Part shown: one piece after another, positions 18,023-26,061 of the stretch
How the letters are laid out: every line of letters begins with the position of its first letter
How positions within the stretch are numbered: position 1 is the stretch's first letter
From: Mucilaginibacter sp.
GTDB lineage: Bacteria; Bacteroidota; Bacteroidia; Sphingobacteriales; Sphingobacteriaceae
Direction of reading: 5' to 3'
DNA: 64,000 nt
Assembly: GCF_028288205.1 (NCBI RefSeq)
Contig: NZ_JAQBOD010000043.1
Location: 1-64,000, forward strand
Made by a program: the position numbers and the translations under genes
Notes under the pieces: model-generated
What the model was told of the DNA's origin: nothing
Seen by the model: the letters and a program-made list of their open reading frames with translations, nothing else
Databases searched by the model: none

Positions 18023-18066
18023 TTATTTATAAACCTCGATTCTTGTTTTTTTAGAAATTTAACGTG

Positions 18067-18074
18067 CAAAGTTA
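18067..18074 (-). promoter_or_regulatory. Promoter -7 box of the primary sigma gene
   Basis: On the minus strand TAACTTTG matches TAnnTTTG exactly, about 45 bp before the start codon. No TTTG -33 box is seen at the expected distance; a T-rich stretch lies there instead. Confidence 0.5.
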
Positions 18075-18160
18075 AGAAAAGTTTTACCTATATTATGATT
18101 AAAAAAAGATTATAAATTATTAAAAATCAGTAATAATTGCATGGTTTTTGTGGTGTATTA

Positions 18161-19000
18161 CTACAACTCATTGAGTTTAAATGTTTCTTTTAAACGGATG
18201 CCTTTTTCTGTTTGTTGTAAGGTACAGCATTCGTTAATTGGGTCGTGTTCTAAAAACAAAATATAGTCTTTATCCAACGCTTCGGTCAAAAAAACTTTTT
18301 TCTCAGTTAAAGTTTGCAATGGAAACATATCATAAGCCATAACGTAGGGTAGGGGTAAATGCCCTACAGATGGTAACAGATCAGCCATGTACAATATTTG
18401 CTTATTCTTATAATTTATTAACGGAAGCATCATTGATTCAGTATGTCCGTATACAAAGCGAATGCTTATTTCACCTGTAAATTTTACATTATCGTGAGCA
18501 TCGATAAACTTTAACTGCCCGCTTTCTTGTATAGGTAATATATTATCTTTTAAAAACGAGGCCTTCTCCCTGTCATTTGGATTTACTGCCCAGTCCCAGT
18601 GTTTCTTATTACTCCAGTAAGTGGCGTTTTTAAATGCCGGTATCAATTTTTCACCATCACGAATAATAGCGCCGCCTACATGGTCAAAATGCAGGTGTGT
18701 TAAAAATACATCAGTAATATCATCTCTATGAAAGCCAAGCCCGGCTAATGAGCTATCGATAGTAGCATTACCATGCAAATAATAATGACTAAAGAATTTT
18801 TCGTCCTGCTTATTGCCTATGCCTGTATCAATCAATATTAATCTGTCTCCATCTTCTACTAATAAACAACGCATTGCCCAGGTGCACAAGTTATTATCGT
18901 CAGCAGGGTTGCTTTTGTTCCAGATGGTCTTAGGTACAACGCCAAACATTGCGCCGCCATCAAGCTTGAAAAATCCGGTGTCTATCGTGTGTAGTTTCAT
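18161..19000 (-). CDS. MBL-fold metallo-hydrolase
   Basis: A 279-residue metallo-beta-lactamase-fold hydrolase. Metal ligands are visible: THLHFDHVGG (H-x-H-x-D-H), the later His in YGHTESM, the bridging Asp in YMADLLPS and the His in FLEHDP. The layout and the N-terminal DNNLCTWAMRCLLVEDG block resemble the lactonase-like branch (AHL lactonase/AttM group), but substrate cannot be assigned. ATG at 19000 is used; a TTG two codons earlier is possible. A TACTTTTG box lies 8 bp before the ATG. There is no signal peptide, so it is cytoplasmic. Confidence 0.88.
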   Translation of the reverse strand: MKLHTIDTGFFKLDGGAMFGVVPKTIWNKSNPADDNNLCTWAMRCLLVEDGDRLILIDTGIGNKQDEKFFSHYYLHGNATIDSSLAGLGFHRDDITDVFLTHLHFDHVGGAIIRDGEKLIPAFKNATYWSNKKHWDWAVNPNDREKASFLKDNILPIQESGQLKFIDAHDNVKFTGEISIRFVYGHTESMMLPLINYKNKQILYMADLLPSVGHLPLPYVMAYDMFPLQTLTEKKVFLTEALDKDYILFLEHDPINECCTLQQTEKGIRLKETFKLNEL

Positions 19001-19008
19001 GTTCAAGT

Positions 19009-19016
19009 CAAAAGTA
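19009..19016 (-). promoter_or_regulatory. Possible -7 box of the MBL-fold gene
   Basis: Minus-strand TACTTTTG matches TAnnTTTG and ends 8 bp before the ATG. However, it also belongs to the repeated words of the local array (AAAAGT repeated), so it may be incidental. Confidence 0.35.
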
Positions 19017-19053
19017 AAAAATCAAAAGTAAAAATAGGAAGTAGGGTAAAATA

Positions 19054-19090
19054 AAAAGACCGATAGTTTGATACTATCGGTCTTTTTTAA
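19054..19090 (-). terminator. Strong intrinsic terminator of lpdA
   Basis: AAAAGACCGATAGT (19054-19067), loop TTGAT, ACTATCGGTCTTTT (19073-19086): a 14-bp perfect stem with T-rich flanks on both strands. It is about 26 bp past the lpdA stop and could also insulate the MBL-fold gene's promoter region. Confidence 0.9.
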
Positions 19091-19111
19091 TTTTTATTTT
19101 TGACTTTTTAC

Positions 19112-20500
19112 TTATAAATGTATACATTCTCCATACGCATCAGCGGCAGCTTCCATTAAAGCTTCGCTCATGGTAGGGTGCGGATGTACAGATTTAATGA
19201 TCTCATGTCCGGTGGCCTCCAGTTTACGTGCGGTAACAACTTCGGCAATCATTTCTGTAACGTTATGGCCAAGCATGTGTGCCCCTAAAAACTCGCCATA
19301 TTTGGCATCAAATATTACTTTCACAAAACCATCTTTAGCGCCGGCAGCACTTGCTTTGCCCGATGCAGAGAATGGAAATTTACCCACCTTAATTTCGTAA
19401 CCGGCTTCTTTAGCTGCTTTTTCTGTATAACCAACAGATGCAATCTCTGGCGCACAGTAGGTACATCCCGGGATGTTGTTATAATCTAAAGGTTCTGGTT
19501 TTAAACCTGCAATTTTTTCAACGCATATAATGCCTTCGGCAGATGCAACATGCGCCAGTGCCTGGCCTTTAACAATATCGCCAATAGCATAAACGCCTTC
19601 TATATTGGTGCGGTAAAAATCATCAACCAATACTTTACCTTTATCGGTTTTAACACCGTTTTCTTCCAAACCTATGCCTTCAATATTTGTAGATATACCA
19701 ACAGCTGACAATACAATTTCGGCTTCCAGTATTTCTGTTCCTGTAGCAGTTTTTACGGTTACCTTGCAGGTTTCGCCGCTGGCATCAACAGCTTCAACAT
19801 TTGAGCTGGTCATAATATTTATACCCTGTTTTTTAAGTATGCGGGCAAGTTGTTTTGAAATTTCTTCATCTTCCAACGGAACGATGTTATCCAGGTACTC
19901 AACAACAGTTACTTTGGTGCCGATTGAATTATAGAAATATGCAAATTCAATACCTATAGCGCCCGATCCGACAACTATCATTGTTGCCGGTTTTTTAGGC
20001 AATATCATTGCCTGGCGATAGCCAATTACTTTTTTATAATCTTGTTTAAGGTTAGGCAACTCGCGCGAGCGGCCGCCTGTAGCTAAAATGATATGTTTTG
20101 CAGTAAATTCTTTAGCACCATCGTTGTTTTTAACTTCAACTACACCTTTACTTTTTAATTTACCTGTACCCATTAGTACATCTATCTTGTTTTTTTTCAT
20201 TAAAAACTGAACGCCTTTGCTCATGCCATCAGCAACACCCCGGCTTCTTTTTATAACGCTTTCAAAATCAACTTCGCCCTCTCCGTTAACCTTTATACCA
20301 TACTCGGCAGCGTGATTAATATATTCAAATACCTGGGCGCTTTTTAATAATGCTTTTGTTGGGATACAGCCCCAGTTAAGACAAATACCACCTAATGATT
20401 CTTTTTCGACTATTGCAGTTTTTAAACCTAACTGGGAGGCACGTATTGCGGCAACATAACCACCCGGACCTGACCCTATAACAATTACATCGTAGTTCAT
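19112..20500 (-). CDS. lpdA: Dihydrolipoyl dehydrogenase (E3)
   Basis: The FAD enzyme that reoxidises lipoamide in pyruvate and 2-oxoglutarate dehydrogenase complexes and in glycine cleavage. The 462-residue protein has the FAD motif DVIVIGSGPGGYVAAIRASQ, the redox disulphide Cys40/Cys45 in GGICLNWGCIPTKALL, the NAD motif VVGSGAIGIEFAYF, AIGDIVKGQALAHVA, and the C-terminal HPHPTMSE with the catalytic His-Glu pair. Length is normal. E1 and E2 genes are not adjacent. It has a convincing promoter (20538-20568) and a strong terminator, so it is a single-gene unit. Confidence 0.96.
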   Translation of the reverse strand: MNYDVIVIGSGPGGYVAAIRASQLGLKTAIVEKESLGGICLNWGCIPTKALLKSAQVFEYINHAAEYGIKVNGEGEVDFESVIKRSRGVADGMSKGVQFLMKKNKIDVLMGTGKLKSKGVVEVKNNDGAKEFTAKHIILATGGRSRELPNLKQDYKKVIGYRQAMILPKKPATMIVVGSGAIGIEFAYFYNSIGTKVTVVEYLDNIVPLEDEEISKQLARILKKQGINIMTSSNVEAVDASGETCKVTVKTATGTEILEAEIVLSAVGISTNIEGIGLEENGVKTDKGKVLVDDFYRTNIEGVYAIGDIVKGQALAHVASAEGIICVEKIAGLKPEPLDYNNIPGCTYCAPEIASVGYTEKAAKEAGYEIKVGKFPFSASGKASAAGAKDGFVKVIFDAKYGEFLGAHMLGHNVTEMIAEVVTARKLEATGHEIIKSVHPHPTMSEALMEAAADAYGECIHL

Positions 20501-20537
20501 ATATAATTTAAAATATGTTTTAATAATTTTTAAAAGC

Positions 20538-20568
20538 CAAAGCTAAGTAAAAGGCTCGAAATGCGAAA
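20538..20568 (-). promoter_or_regulatory. lpdA promoter, TTTC-N19-TAGCTTTG
   Basis: On the minus strand TTTC (20565-20568), a spacer of exactly 19 bp and TAGCTTTG (20538-20545) match the Bacteroidota consensus TTTG-N19-TAnnTTTG with one mismatch in the -33 box. The box lies 37 bp before the start codon. Confidence 0.65.
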
Positions 20569-20783
20569 GTCACATTTATAATATAGCATCATATTAGTTT
20601 CATAAATGTCTACTAAAATTACGAATTAACTAAGGGTTAAAAATCATAAATCAGTGTGAATTTTATAACTATCGACCCTGAATTTTTGCAGTTTATGTTA
20701 TTATATGATAAAATGTTGATAAAAACATAATAATTATTATAATATGTTAATACTATATTAACAATAGTTAGGATGTTAACAAA

Positions 20784-20791
20784 TATATTTG
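20784..20791 (+). promoter_or_regulatory. Promoter -7 box of the Oar-type receptor gene
   Basis: TATATTTG matches TAnnTTTG exactly, 42 bp before the ATG at 20834. No good -33 box is visible 19-21 bp upstream. Confidence 0.45.
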
Positions 20792-20833
20792 TTGCAATTA
20801 ACTGATTCGTTATTCATCATTAAAAAAACACTT

Positions 20834-23800
20834 ATGAGGAAGTATTTACTCTTATTATTTTTTTCATTGTTTACCACGTGTATCGCTTTTGCACAAGTAA
20901 CTACAAGTAGTTTTTCTGGTATTATAAAGGACTCCAAGGGAGGAACTTTGCCAGGCGCTACCGTTAAAGCAACACATCTGCCAAGTGGCTCTGTTTACAG
21001 CATAGCCGCTAACGTTGATGGAAGGTTTACATTATCTGCCGTTCGTATCGGCGGCCCTTACACCGTTGTTGTATCTTATATCGGTTATGAAACTCAAACC
21101 TTTACAGACATCAATCTTAGATTAGGTGAGCCTTTTATCTTAAATGTTACCTTACCTGAAACCGGAACTGCTTTAAAGGAAATTGTAGTAACAGGTAAAA
21201 AACAAATTAATGTTGCCAGGGCTGGTGCAAGTACCAACATTAACAGCAGAATGTTAACTACCCTGCCTACAATTACCCGTAGTATTACAGACTTTACTCG
21301 TTTAAGTCCATTGGCTAACGGTAACAGCTTCGGTGGTCGCGATAGCAGGCTTAACAACACTCAAATTGATGGTGCCAGCATTAATAACAGCTTTGGTTTA
21401 TCAACAGATCCGCTTCCGGGTGGTGGTGGTATAGCACAGCCAATCTCAATTGAGGCTTTCGACCAGATATCAATTAACGCTGCCCCGGTTGATGTAAGAC
21501 AATCTGGCTTTACAGGCGCGGGTATTTATGCTGTAACAAAAAGCGGTACCAATACTTTTAGCGGTTCTGCTTACGAATATTATAAAAACCAATTGTACAA
21601 TGGTGTGCATATTGGCGACAATGACATATCAAGCAGCATAGCTAAATCTTCAACAAAAACTTATGGTTTCACTTTAGGCGGACCGATCATCAAGAATAAA
21701 TTATTCTTCTTTGCTAACTACGAAAACACAAAAAGTACCTCTCCTGGTATCCCATTCTCTCCAAAGGGCGGATCAGGAACAGGTGGTATAGCTGCAACTC
21801 CGATTGCCGATCTAAAAGCAGTGTCTGATTATTTAGCTTCTACCTACAATTATCAAACTGGCGGTTATGACAATTTCCCGGCATTTGCACCAACCAGTAA
21901 AAACTTTTTAGCAAAAATTGATTGGAATATTAACGACAAAAATAAATTGACGTTAAAATATAGCAACTTAACTGCAACGTCTGATAACCAGTTGAATGGT
22001 AGTTCAATACCAAACAGTGCAAGTTTTTCAGTTACTGGCCGCGCCGGTACAATCAGTTCTTTACCAAATAATCGTTATAGCTTAAACTCAATTGCTTTCC
22101 AAAACTCTAACTACGGTTTCAAAAACATAGTTACAACTTACACCGCAGAGTTAAATAGCTCTATCACCAGCAAGATGTCTAACCAGATATTATTTGCTAT
22201 TACTAAAACAGACGCTAAACGTACATTCCCTGGTGGCGACAGCTTCCCAACTATCGATATCTTCAATGGTTCGGGTGGTAACTATATTAGTGCAGGTAAT
22301 GACCCTTTTACGTTAAATAACGATGTTATCAACAACACAACAAGCATAACTGATAATTTTACTTATTATGCAGGTAAACATACTATTACCGCTGGCGGTA
22401 ACTATGAGTATCAATATGTTGGTAACCAGTTTATGCAAGGCGCCGCAGGTTATTATGCTTATAACAGCTTAACTGATTTCTTAAGTAATGCAGCACCAGC
22501 TTATTTTGCATATACTTACTCATTAACTCCAGGTGTAACAGCACCTTACTCAGCATCATTAAAAATAGGTACCGTTAGTGCTTATATACAAGATGAAGTG
22601 AGTGTTACCGATAACTTCAAATTAACCTACGGTATCCGTGCTGATAAGCCAATTTATTTGGAAGATCCGGAGGAAAATCCTCAAGTTGCAGCACTACAAT
22701 TACCAGATAAAAATGGTAATACTACCAGCTACAGCACGGGTAGATTCCCTAAAAGTACCATTCTTTTATCGCCACGTGCGGGTTTCAGATGGAACGCTAA
22801 AAAAGACGGATCATTAATAGTACGTGGTGGCGCGGGCTTATTTACAGGCCGTGTACCTTATGTATATTTAACCAATATGCCTACTAATAGCGGTATGTAC
22901 CAGTTTAGCGGTAACATTACCAACCCTGCACAATTGGCTGCCGTTAAATTAGTTCGTGACCCTTCTACTATCGCTGCACAGTTTCCAGCTAACTTCTCAA
23001 ATACTGCTGGTACGGGCGTTTCTTCAGGAACGGTTGTTGTTGATCCTAATTATAAATTCCCTCAAATATTCAGAGCTAACTTAGCTGTTGAGAAATCTTT
23101 TGGCGATGGTTATAACTTGACTTTAGAGGCGTTAATGACAAAAGATATTAATGCTACCCGTTATACTAACGTTAACTTAAGATCTGCTACTGGTTTAACT
23201 TCAGAGGGTGATCTTTCGAGAGAGCGCTTTTTAGGTGTTGGCGTTGCTGCGCCTGCCGCTACAGACAGGTTGATCTATCCGAGTTTAGGAAACATTTATT
23301 TGTTAACTAATACAAGCCGGGGTTACTCTGCTGCTTATACAGCACAAATCAGCAAAAGCTATGCTAATGGCTTCTACGGTTCATTGGCTTATACTTATAC
23401 TATAGCTAAAGACGTAAATGCTAATTTAGGTTCAACAGCTGCTTCAACTTATTCTGGTAACCCAAATGTTGGTACTTCAAATGAAGTTGAATTGGGTAAC
23501 TCAAGCTTCTTCACTCCACACCGGATTGTTGCAAACGCTGCTTATACCATCAACTATCTTGACCATGGTGCTACTACTTTTGGTCTATACTATCAGGGTT
23601 CATTTGGTAGCCCCATCAGCTACACAGTTAACGGTGATTTAAATGGTGACAGTAATAACAATACCGACCTGATGTATATCCCTAAAAACGTTAACGACAT
23701 GTCGTTCAATCAGTATACAACAGCCTTTAACGGTGTTACTTATACTTATACAGCGGCACAACAAGCAGCTGCGTTTGACCAATTTATCAACAACAGCCCT

Positions 23801-24172
23801 TACCTTAAAAAACACAGAGGTGGGTTTGCTGCAAGAAACGCTGCTTTCTTACCATGGTATAACAGAGTTGACGCAAACTTCTTGCAAGATTTTTACATTA
23901 TGCAGGGCAAAACCAAGCATACACTTCAGTTTAGCGCAACTATACAAAACTTCTTGAACTTGCTTGATAAATATTGGGGTGTTCAACAACAAGTTACCTA
24001 TTCAAGTCCTGTTACCTGGGTTGGTTATAACCTTGCAAATACACCGGCAACAGCAAACGTTCCATATTACAACATGAGGCAGTTGAATGGTAAATTGGTA
24101 ACCACACCATTTGCGGATGCAACAAGCAACACCACCTGGAGCTTATTAATTGGGTTGAAGTATAAATTTTAA
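20834..24172 (+). CDS. TonB-dependent receptor, Oar-like
   Basis: An outer-membrane receptor of 1112 residues. It has a signal peptide (MRKYLLLLFFSLFTTCIAFAQ), a carboxypeptidase-regulatory-like domain about 25-110 (GIIKDSKGGTLPGATVKATH), a plug (ITDFTRLSPLANGNSFGGRDSR region, INNSFGL, VDVRQSGFTGAGI) and a 22-strand-type barrel ending in the aromatic SLLIGLKYKF. The plug wording fits the Oar group rather than SusC. No SusD gene follows; a small lipoprotein gene does. The ATG at 20834 was chosen because the signal peptide starts there, rather than at an upstream TTG at 20789. The ligand is unknown; Oar proteins have been linked to protein/peptide or signal uptake and adhesion. Confidence 0.9.
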   Translation: MRKYLLLLFFSLFTTCIAFAQVTTSSFSGIIKDSKGGTLPGATVKATHLPSGSVYSIAANVDGRFTLSAVRIGGPYTVVVSYIGYETQTFTDINLRLGEPFILNVTLPETGTALKEIVVTGKKQINVARAGASTNINSRMLTTLPTITRSITDFTRLSPLANGNSFGGRDSRLNNTQIDGASINNSFGLSTDPLPGGGGIAQPISIEAFDQISINAAPVDVRQSGFTGAGIYAVTKSGTNTFSGSAYEYYKNQLYNGVHIGDNDISSSIAKSSTKTYGFTLGGPIIKNKLFFFANYENTKSTSPGIPFSPKGGSGTGGIAATPIADLKAVSDYLASTYNYQTGGYDNFPAFAPTSKNFLAKIDWNINDKNKLTLKYSNLTATSDNQLNGSSIPNSASFSVTGRAGTISSLPNNRYSLNSIAFQNSNYGFKNIVTTYTAELNSSITSKMSNQILFAITKTDAKRTFPGGDSFPTIDIFNGSGGNYISAGNDPFTLNNDVINNTTSITDNFTYYAGKHTITAGGNYEYQYVGNQFMQGAAGYYAYNSLTDFLSNAAPAYFAYTYSLTPGVTAPYSASLKIGTVSAYIQDEVSVTDNFKLTYGIRADKPIYLEDPEENPQVAALQLPDKNGNTTSYSTGRFPKSTILLSPRAGFRWNAKKDGSLIVRGGAGLFTGRVPYVYLTNMPTNSGMYQFSGNITNPAQLAAVKLVRDPSTIAAQFPANFSNTAGTGVSSGTVVVDPNYKFPQIFRANLAVEKSFGDGYNLTLEALMTKDINATRYTNVNLRSATGLTSEGDLSRERFLGVGVAAPAATDRLIYPSLGNIYLLTNTSRGYSAAYTAQISKSYANGFYGSLAYTYTIAKDVNANLGSTAASTYSGNPNVGTSNEVELGNSSFFTPHRIVANAAYTINYLDHGATTFGLYYQGSFGSPISYTVNGDLNGDSNNNTDLMYIPKNVNDMSFNQYTTAFNGVTYTYTAAQQAAAFDQFINNSPYLKKHRGGFAARNAAFLPWYNRVDANFLQDFYIMQGKTKHTLQFSATIQNFLNLLDKYWGVQQQVTYSSPVTWVGYNLANTPATANVPYYNMRQLNGKLVTTPFADATSNTTWSLLIGLKYKF

Positions 24173-24207
24173 TTAATTGATAAAATAAATTAATCGAAAA
24201 TTTTAAA

Positions 24208-24741
24208 ATGATGAAAATGAAAAAATATATAGGTGCTTGTTTAATAGCACTAACGACAATAACCATGGTATCATCTTGTAAAAAGGCAGTTGACGTTGTT
24301 GCAGTAGGGGCTTTGTTACCCGGATTGCAATTATCAAGTGTAGGTATGCAAACATCAGGCCCATACATGATACCTACCGGTACAACTGTTAATACTATAC
24401 AGGTATTATTTGGTGCAACTACAACAGGCAAAGCGCCTGGTGCATTTGATGTTACAATTACTGACGCGGCAACCAACACCGTAGTGGAAACTTTACACTT
24501 TGCATCATGGACAAGTAATGATTCGTTCGGCACTACTTCAATGGGTTCAATTAGCTATACAGCTGTGCCTTCAAGTTACCCTAATACAACTATTTATCAG
24601 GGTTCAATTATCTTGAAGTATACTGCTACTACACCTTTTGTAACAGGTAAAACATATACAGTTAAAGCTGTTGCAAGTTCATCGGATAGTCCGGCTGCAA
24701 CATCTACAATCACTGTAGCCAAGCTTATTTCAATACAATAA
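24208..24741 (+). CDS. Small putative lipoprotein downstream of the Oar-like receptor
   Basis: A 177-residue protein with a lipoprotein signal ending in MVSSCKK. The mature part is rich in Thr, Ser and Val and reads like one or two beta-sandwich (Ig-like) units, with no catalytic motif. It starts 35 bp after the receptor stop and is followed by a strong terminator, so the two are co-transcribed. It may be a surface or periplasmic partner of the receptor, by position only. A second ATG at 24217 (MKKYIG) is an alternative start. No family recognised. Confidence 0.75.
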   Translation: MMKMKKYIGACLIALTTITMVSSCKKAVDVVAVGALLPGLQLSSVGMQTSGPYMIPTGTTVNTIQVLFGATTTGKAPGAFDVTITDAATNTVVETLHFASWTSNDSFGTTSMGSISYTAVPSSYPNTTIYQGSIILKYTATTPFVTGKTYTVKAVASSSDSPAATSTITVAKLISIQ

Positions 24742-24759
24742 TAAGTTAGCACCTTAGAT

Positions 24760-24798
24760 AAAAAGGCCGCCTCGGAAAATCCGAAGCGGCCTTTTTTG
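24760..24798. terminator. Bidirectional terminator between the lipoprotein gene and purM
   Basis: AAAAAGGCCGC (24760-24770) pairs with GCGGCCTTTTT, with an inner TCGGA/TCCGA stem and one mismatch. It lies between two converging genes and has A and T tracts on its two sides. Confidence 0.9.
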
Positions 24799-24808
24799 TA
24801 GTAGTTGA

Positions 24809-25990
24809 TTAGTTATAAACAAACTTCCCAAATTCAGATTTAACAGTTACCTGCTTTTGTCCGGCAGCTTCAACATAGCCAATAATTTGTGCCTCAACAC
24901 CAAAACTTTGGGATATGCTTATTAGTTCTGCAGCTATTTCTTGTGGTACATATAGTTCCATACGGTGCCCCATATTAAAAACCTTGTACATTTCCTGCCA
25001 ACTGGTTTTTGATTCTTCCTGTATCAGTTTAAACAAAGGCGGGATAGGGAAGAGGTTGTCTTTTATTATATGCAGCTCATCAATAAAGTGAAGCACCTTG
25101 GTTTGCGCTCCCCCGCTGCAATGTATCATACCATGTACTCTGCTTCTATACTTATCTAATATTTGTTTAATAATTGGTGCATAGGTGCGGGTGGCAGATA
25201 AAACCAGCTTACCTGCTGTAACAGATTGGTTATTACCAATACTAATTAAATCAGTAAGGCTTTTACTACCCGAAAATATAAGCTCATAAGGTATTGCAGC
25301 ATCATAGCTTTCAGGATATTTATTGGCAATGGTTTTATTAAATACATCATGCCTGGCTGATGTTAAGCCGTTCGATCCCATTCCTCCGTTATACTCCTTT
25401 TCATAATTAGCCTGTCCGTATGATGCCAATCCTACAATAACATCGCCGGGTTGAATGCGGTCGTTTGATATAACATCGCTGCGTTTCATCCTGCAGGTTA
25501 CGGTCGAGTCAACAATTATGGTACGTACCAGATCGCCCACATCAGCGGTTTCACCACCGGTTGAATAAATGCCAATACCCGCATCTCTAAGTCCGGCTAA
25601 TATTTCTTCTGTGCCATTTATTATAGCAGCTATTACTTCGCCCGGTATCAGGTTTTTATTTCTGCCGATGGTAGATGATAAAAGAATATTATCCGTAGCT
25701 CCCACACAGAGCAGATCGTCAAGGTTCATAATTATAGCATCCTGGGCAATGCCGCGCCATACAGAGATATCGCCGGTTTCTTTCCAGTAAGTATAAGCTA
25801 ATGATGATTTTGTTCCGGCCCCATCCGCATGCATTATATTGCAGTATAGCAGATCGTTAGTTAATATATCAGGCACAATTTTGCAAAAGGCCTTAGGGAA
25901 AATACCCTTATCAATATTTTTTATTGCGTTGTGTACATCATCTTTTGAGGCCGATACCCCTCTTTTATCATATCTTTGCGAAGAAATCAT
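24809..25990 (-). CDS. purM: Phosphoribosylformylglycinamidine cyclo-ligase (AIR synthase), Bacteroidota long form
   Basis: PurM closes FGAM to AIR in purine synthesis. The 393-residue protein belongs to the longer Bacteroidota form (E. coli PurM is about 345). It shows RYDKRGVSASKDDVHNAI at the start, DGAGTKSSLAY, the metal/ATP site VWRGIAQDAIIMNLDDLLCVGA, the GGETADVGDLV motif, and MIHCSGGAQTKVLHF, MYKVFNMGHRMELYV near the end. The purL gene for the preceding step is 8.7 kb away. On the minus strand a TATATTTG box sits 4 bp before the ATG, so translation may be leaderless. Confidence 0.93.
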   Translation of the reverse strand: MISSQRYDKRGVSASKDDVHNAIKNIDKGIFPKAFCKIVPDILTNDLLYCNIMHADGAGTKSSLAYTYWKETGDISVWRGIAQDAIIMNLDDLLCVGATDNILLSSTIGRNKNLIPGEVIAAIINGTEEILAGLRDAGIGIYSTGGETADVGDLVRTIIVDSTVTCRMKRSDVISNDRIQPGDVIVGLASYGQANYEKEYNGGMGSNGLTSARHDVFNKTIANKYPESYDAAIPYELIFSGSKSLTDLISIGNNQSVTAGKLVLSATRTYAPIIKQILDKYRSRVHGMIHCSGGAQTKVLHFIDELHIIKDNLFPIPPLFKLIQEESKTSWQEMYKVFNMGHRMELYVPQEIAAELISISQSFGVEAQIIGYVEAAGQKQVTVKSEFGKFVYN

Positions 25991-25994
25991 GGGC

Positions 25995-26002
25995 CAAATA
26001 TA
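25995..26002 (-). promoter_or_regulatory. purM -7 box close to the ATG; possible leaderless mRNA
   Basis: On the minus strand the sequence TATATTTGGCCCATG joins an exact TAnnTTTG box to the start codon with only four bases between. No -33 TTTG is clear. The LolD-like gene has the same layout (TATTTTTGGCCATG). Confidence 0.5.
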
Positions 26003-26061
26003 CTGCTTAATACGTTTTTTTAATCAGTAAAGTCATTACTTGGTCTATTTTCCGGCAATCT

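Larger units (their letters stand above)
20501..20833. other. AT-rich divergent promoter region between lpdA and the Oar-type receptor gene
   Basis: These 333 bp hold no plausible gene. They contain the lpdA promoter on the minus strand (20538-20568) and a TATATTTG box for the receptor on the plus strand (20784-20791). The rest is very AT-rich with several GTTAAC/TTAATA words and no clear palindrome. Confidence 0.7.

Noticed and set aside
24012..24533. 173-codon minus-strand frame opposite the receptor and lipoprotein genes
   Set aside because: It overlaps two well-supported genes on the other strand, has no start context and reads like the complement of their codons.
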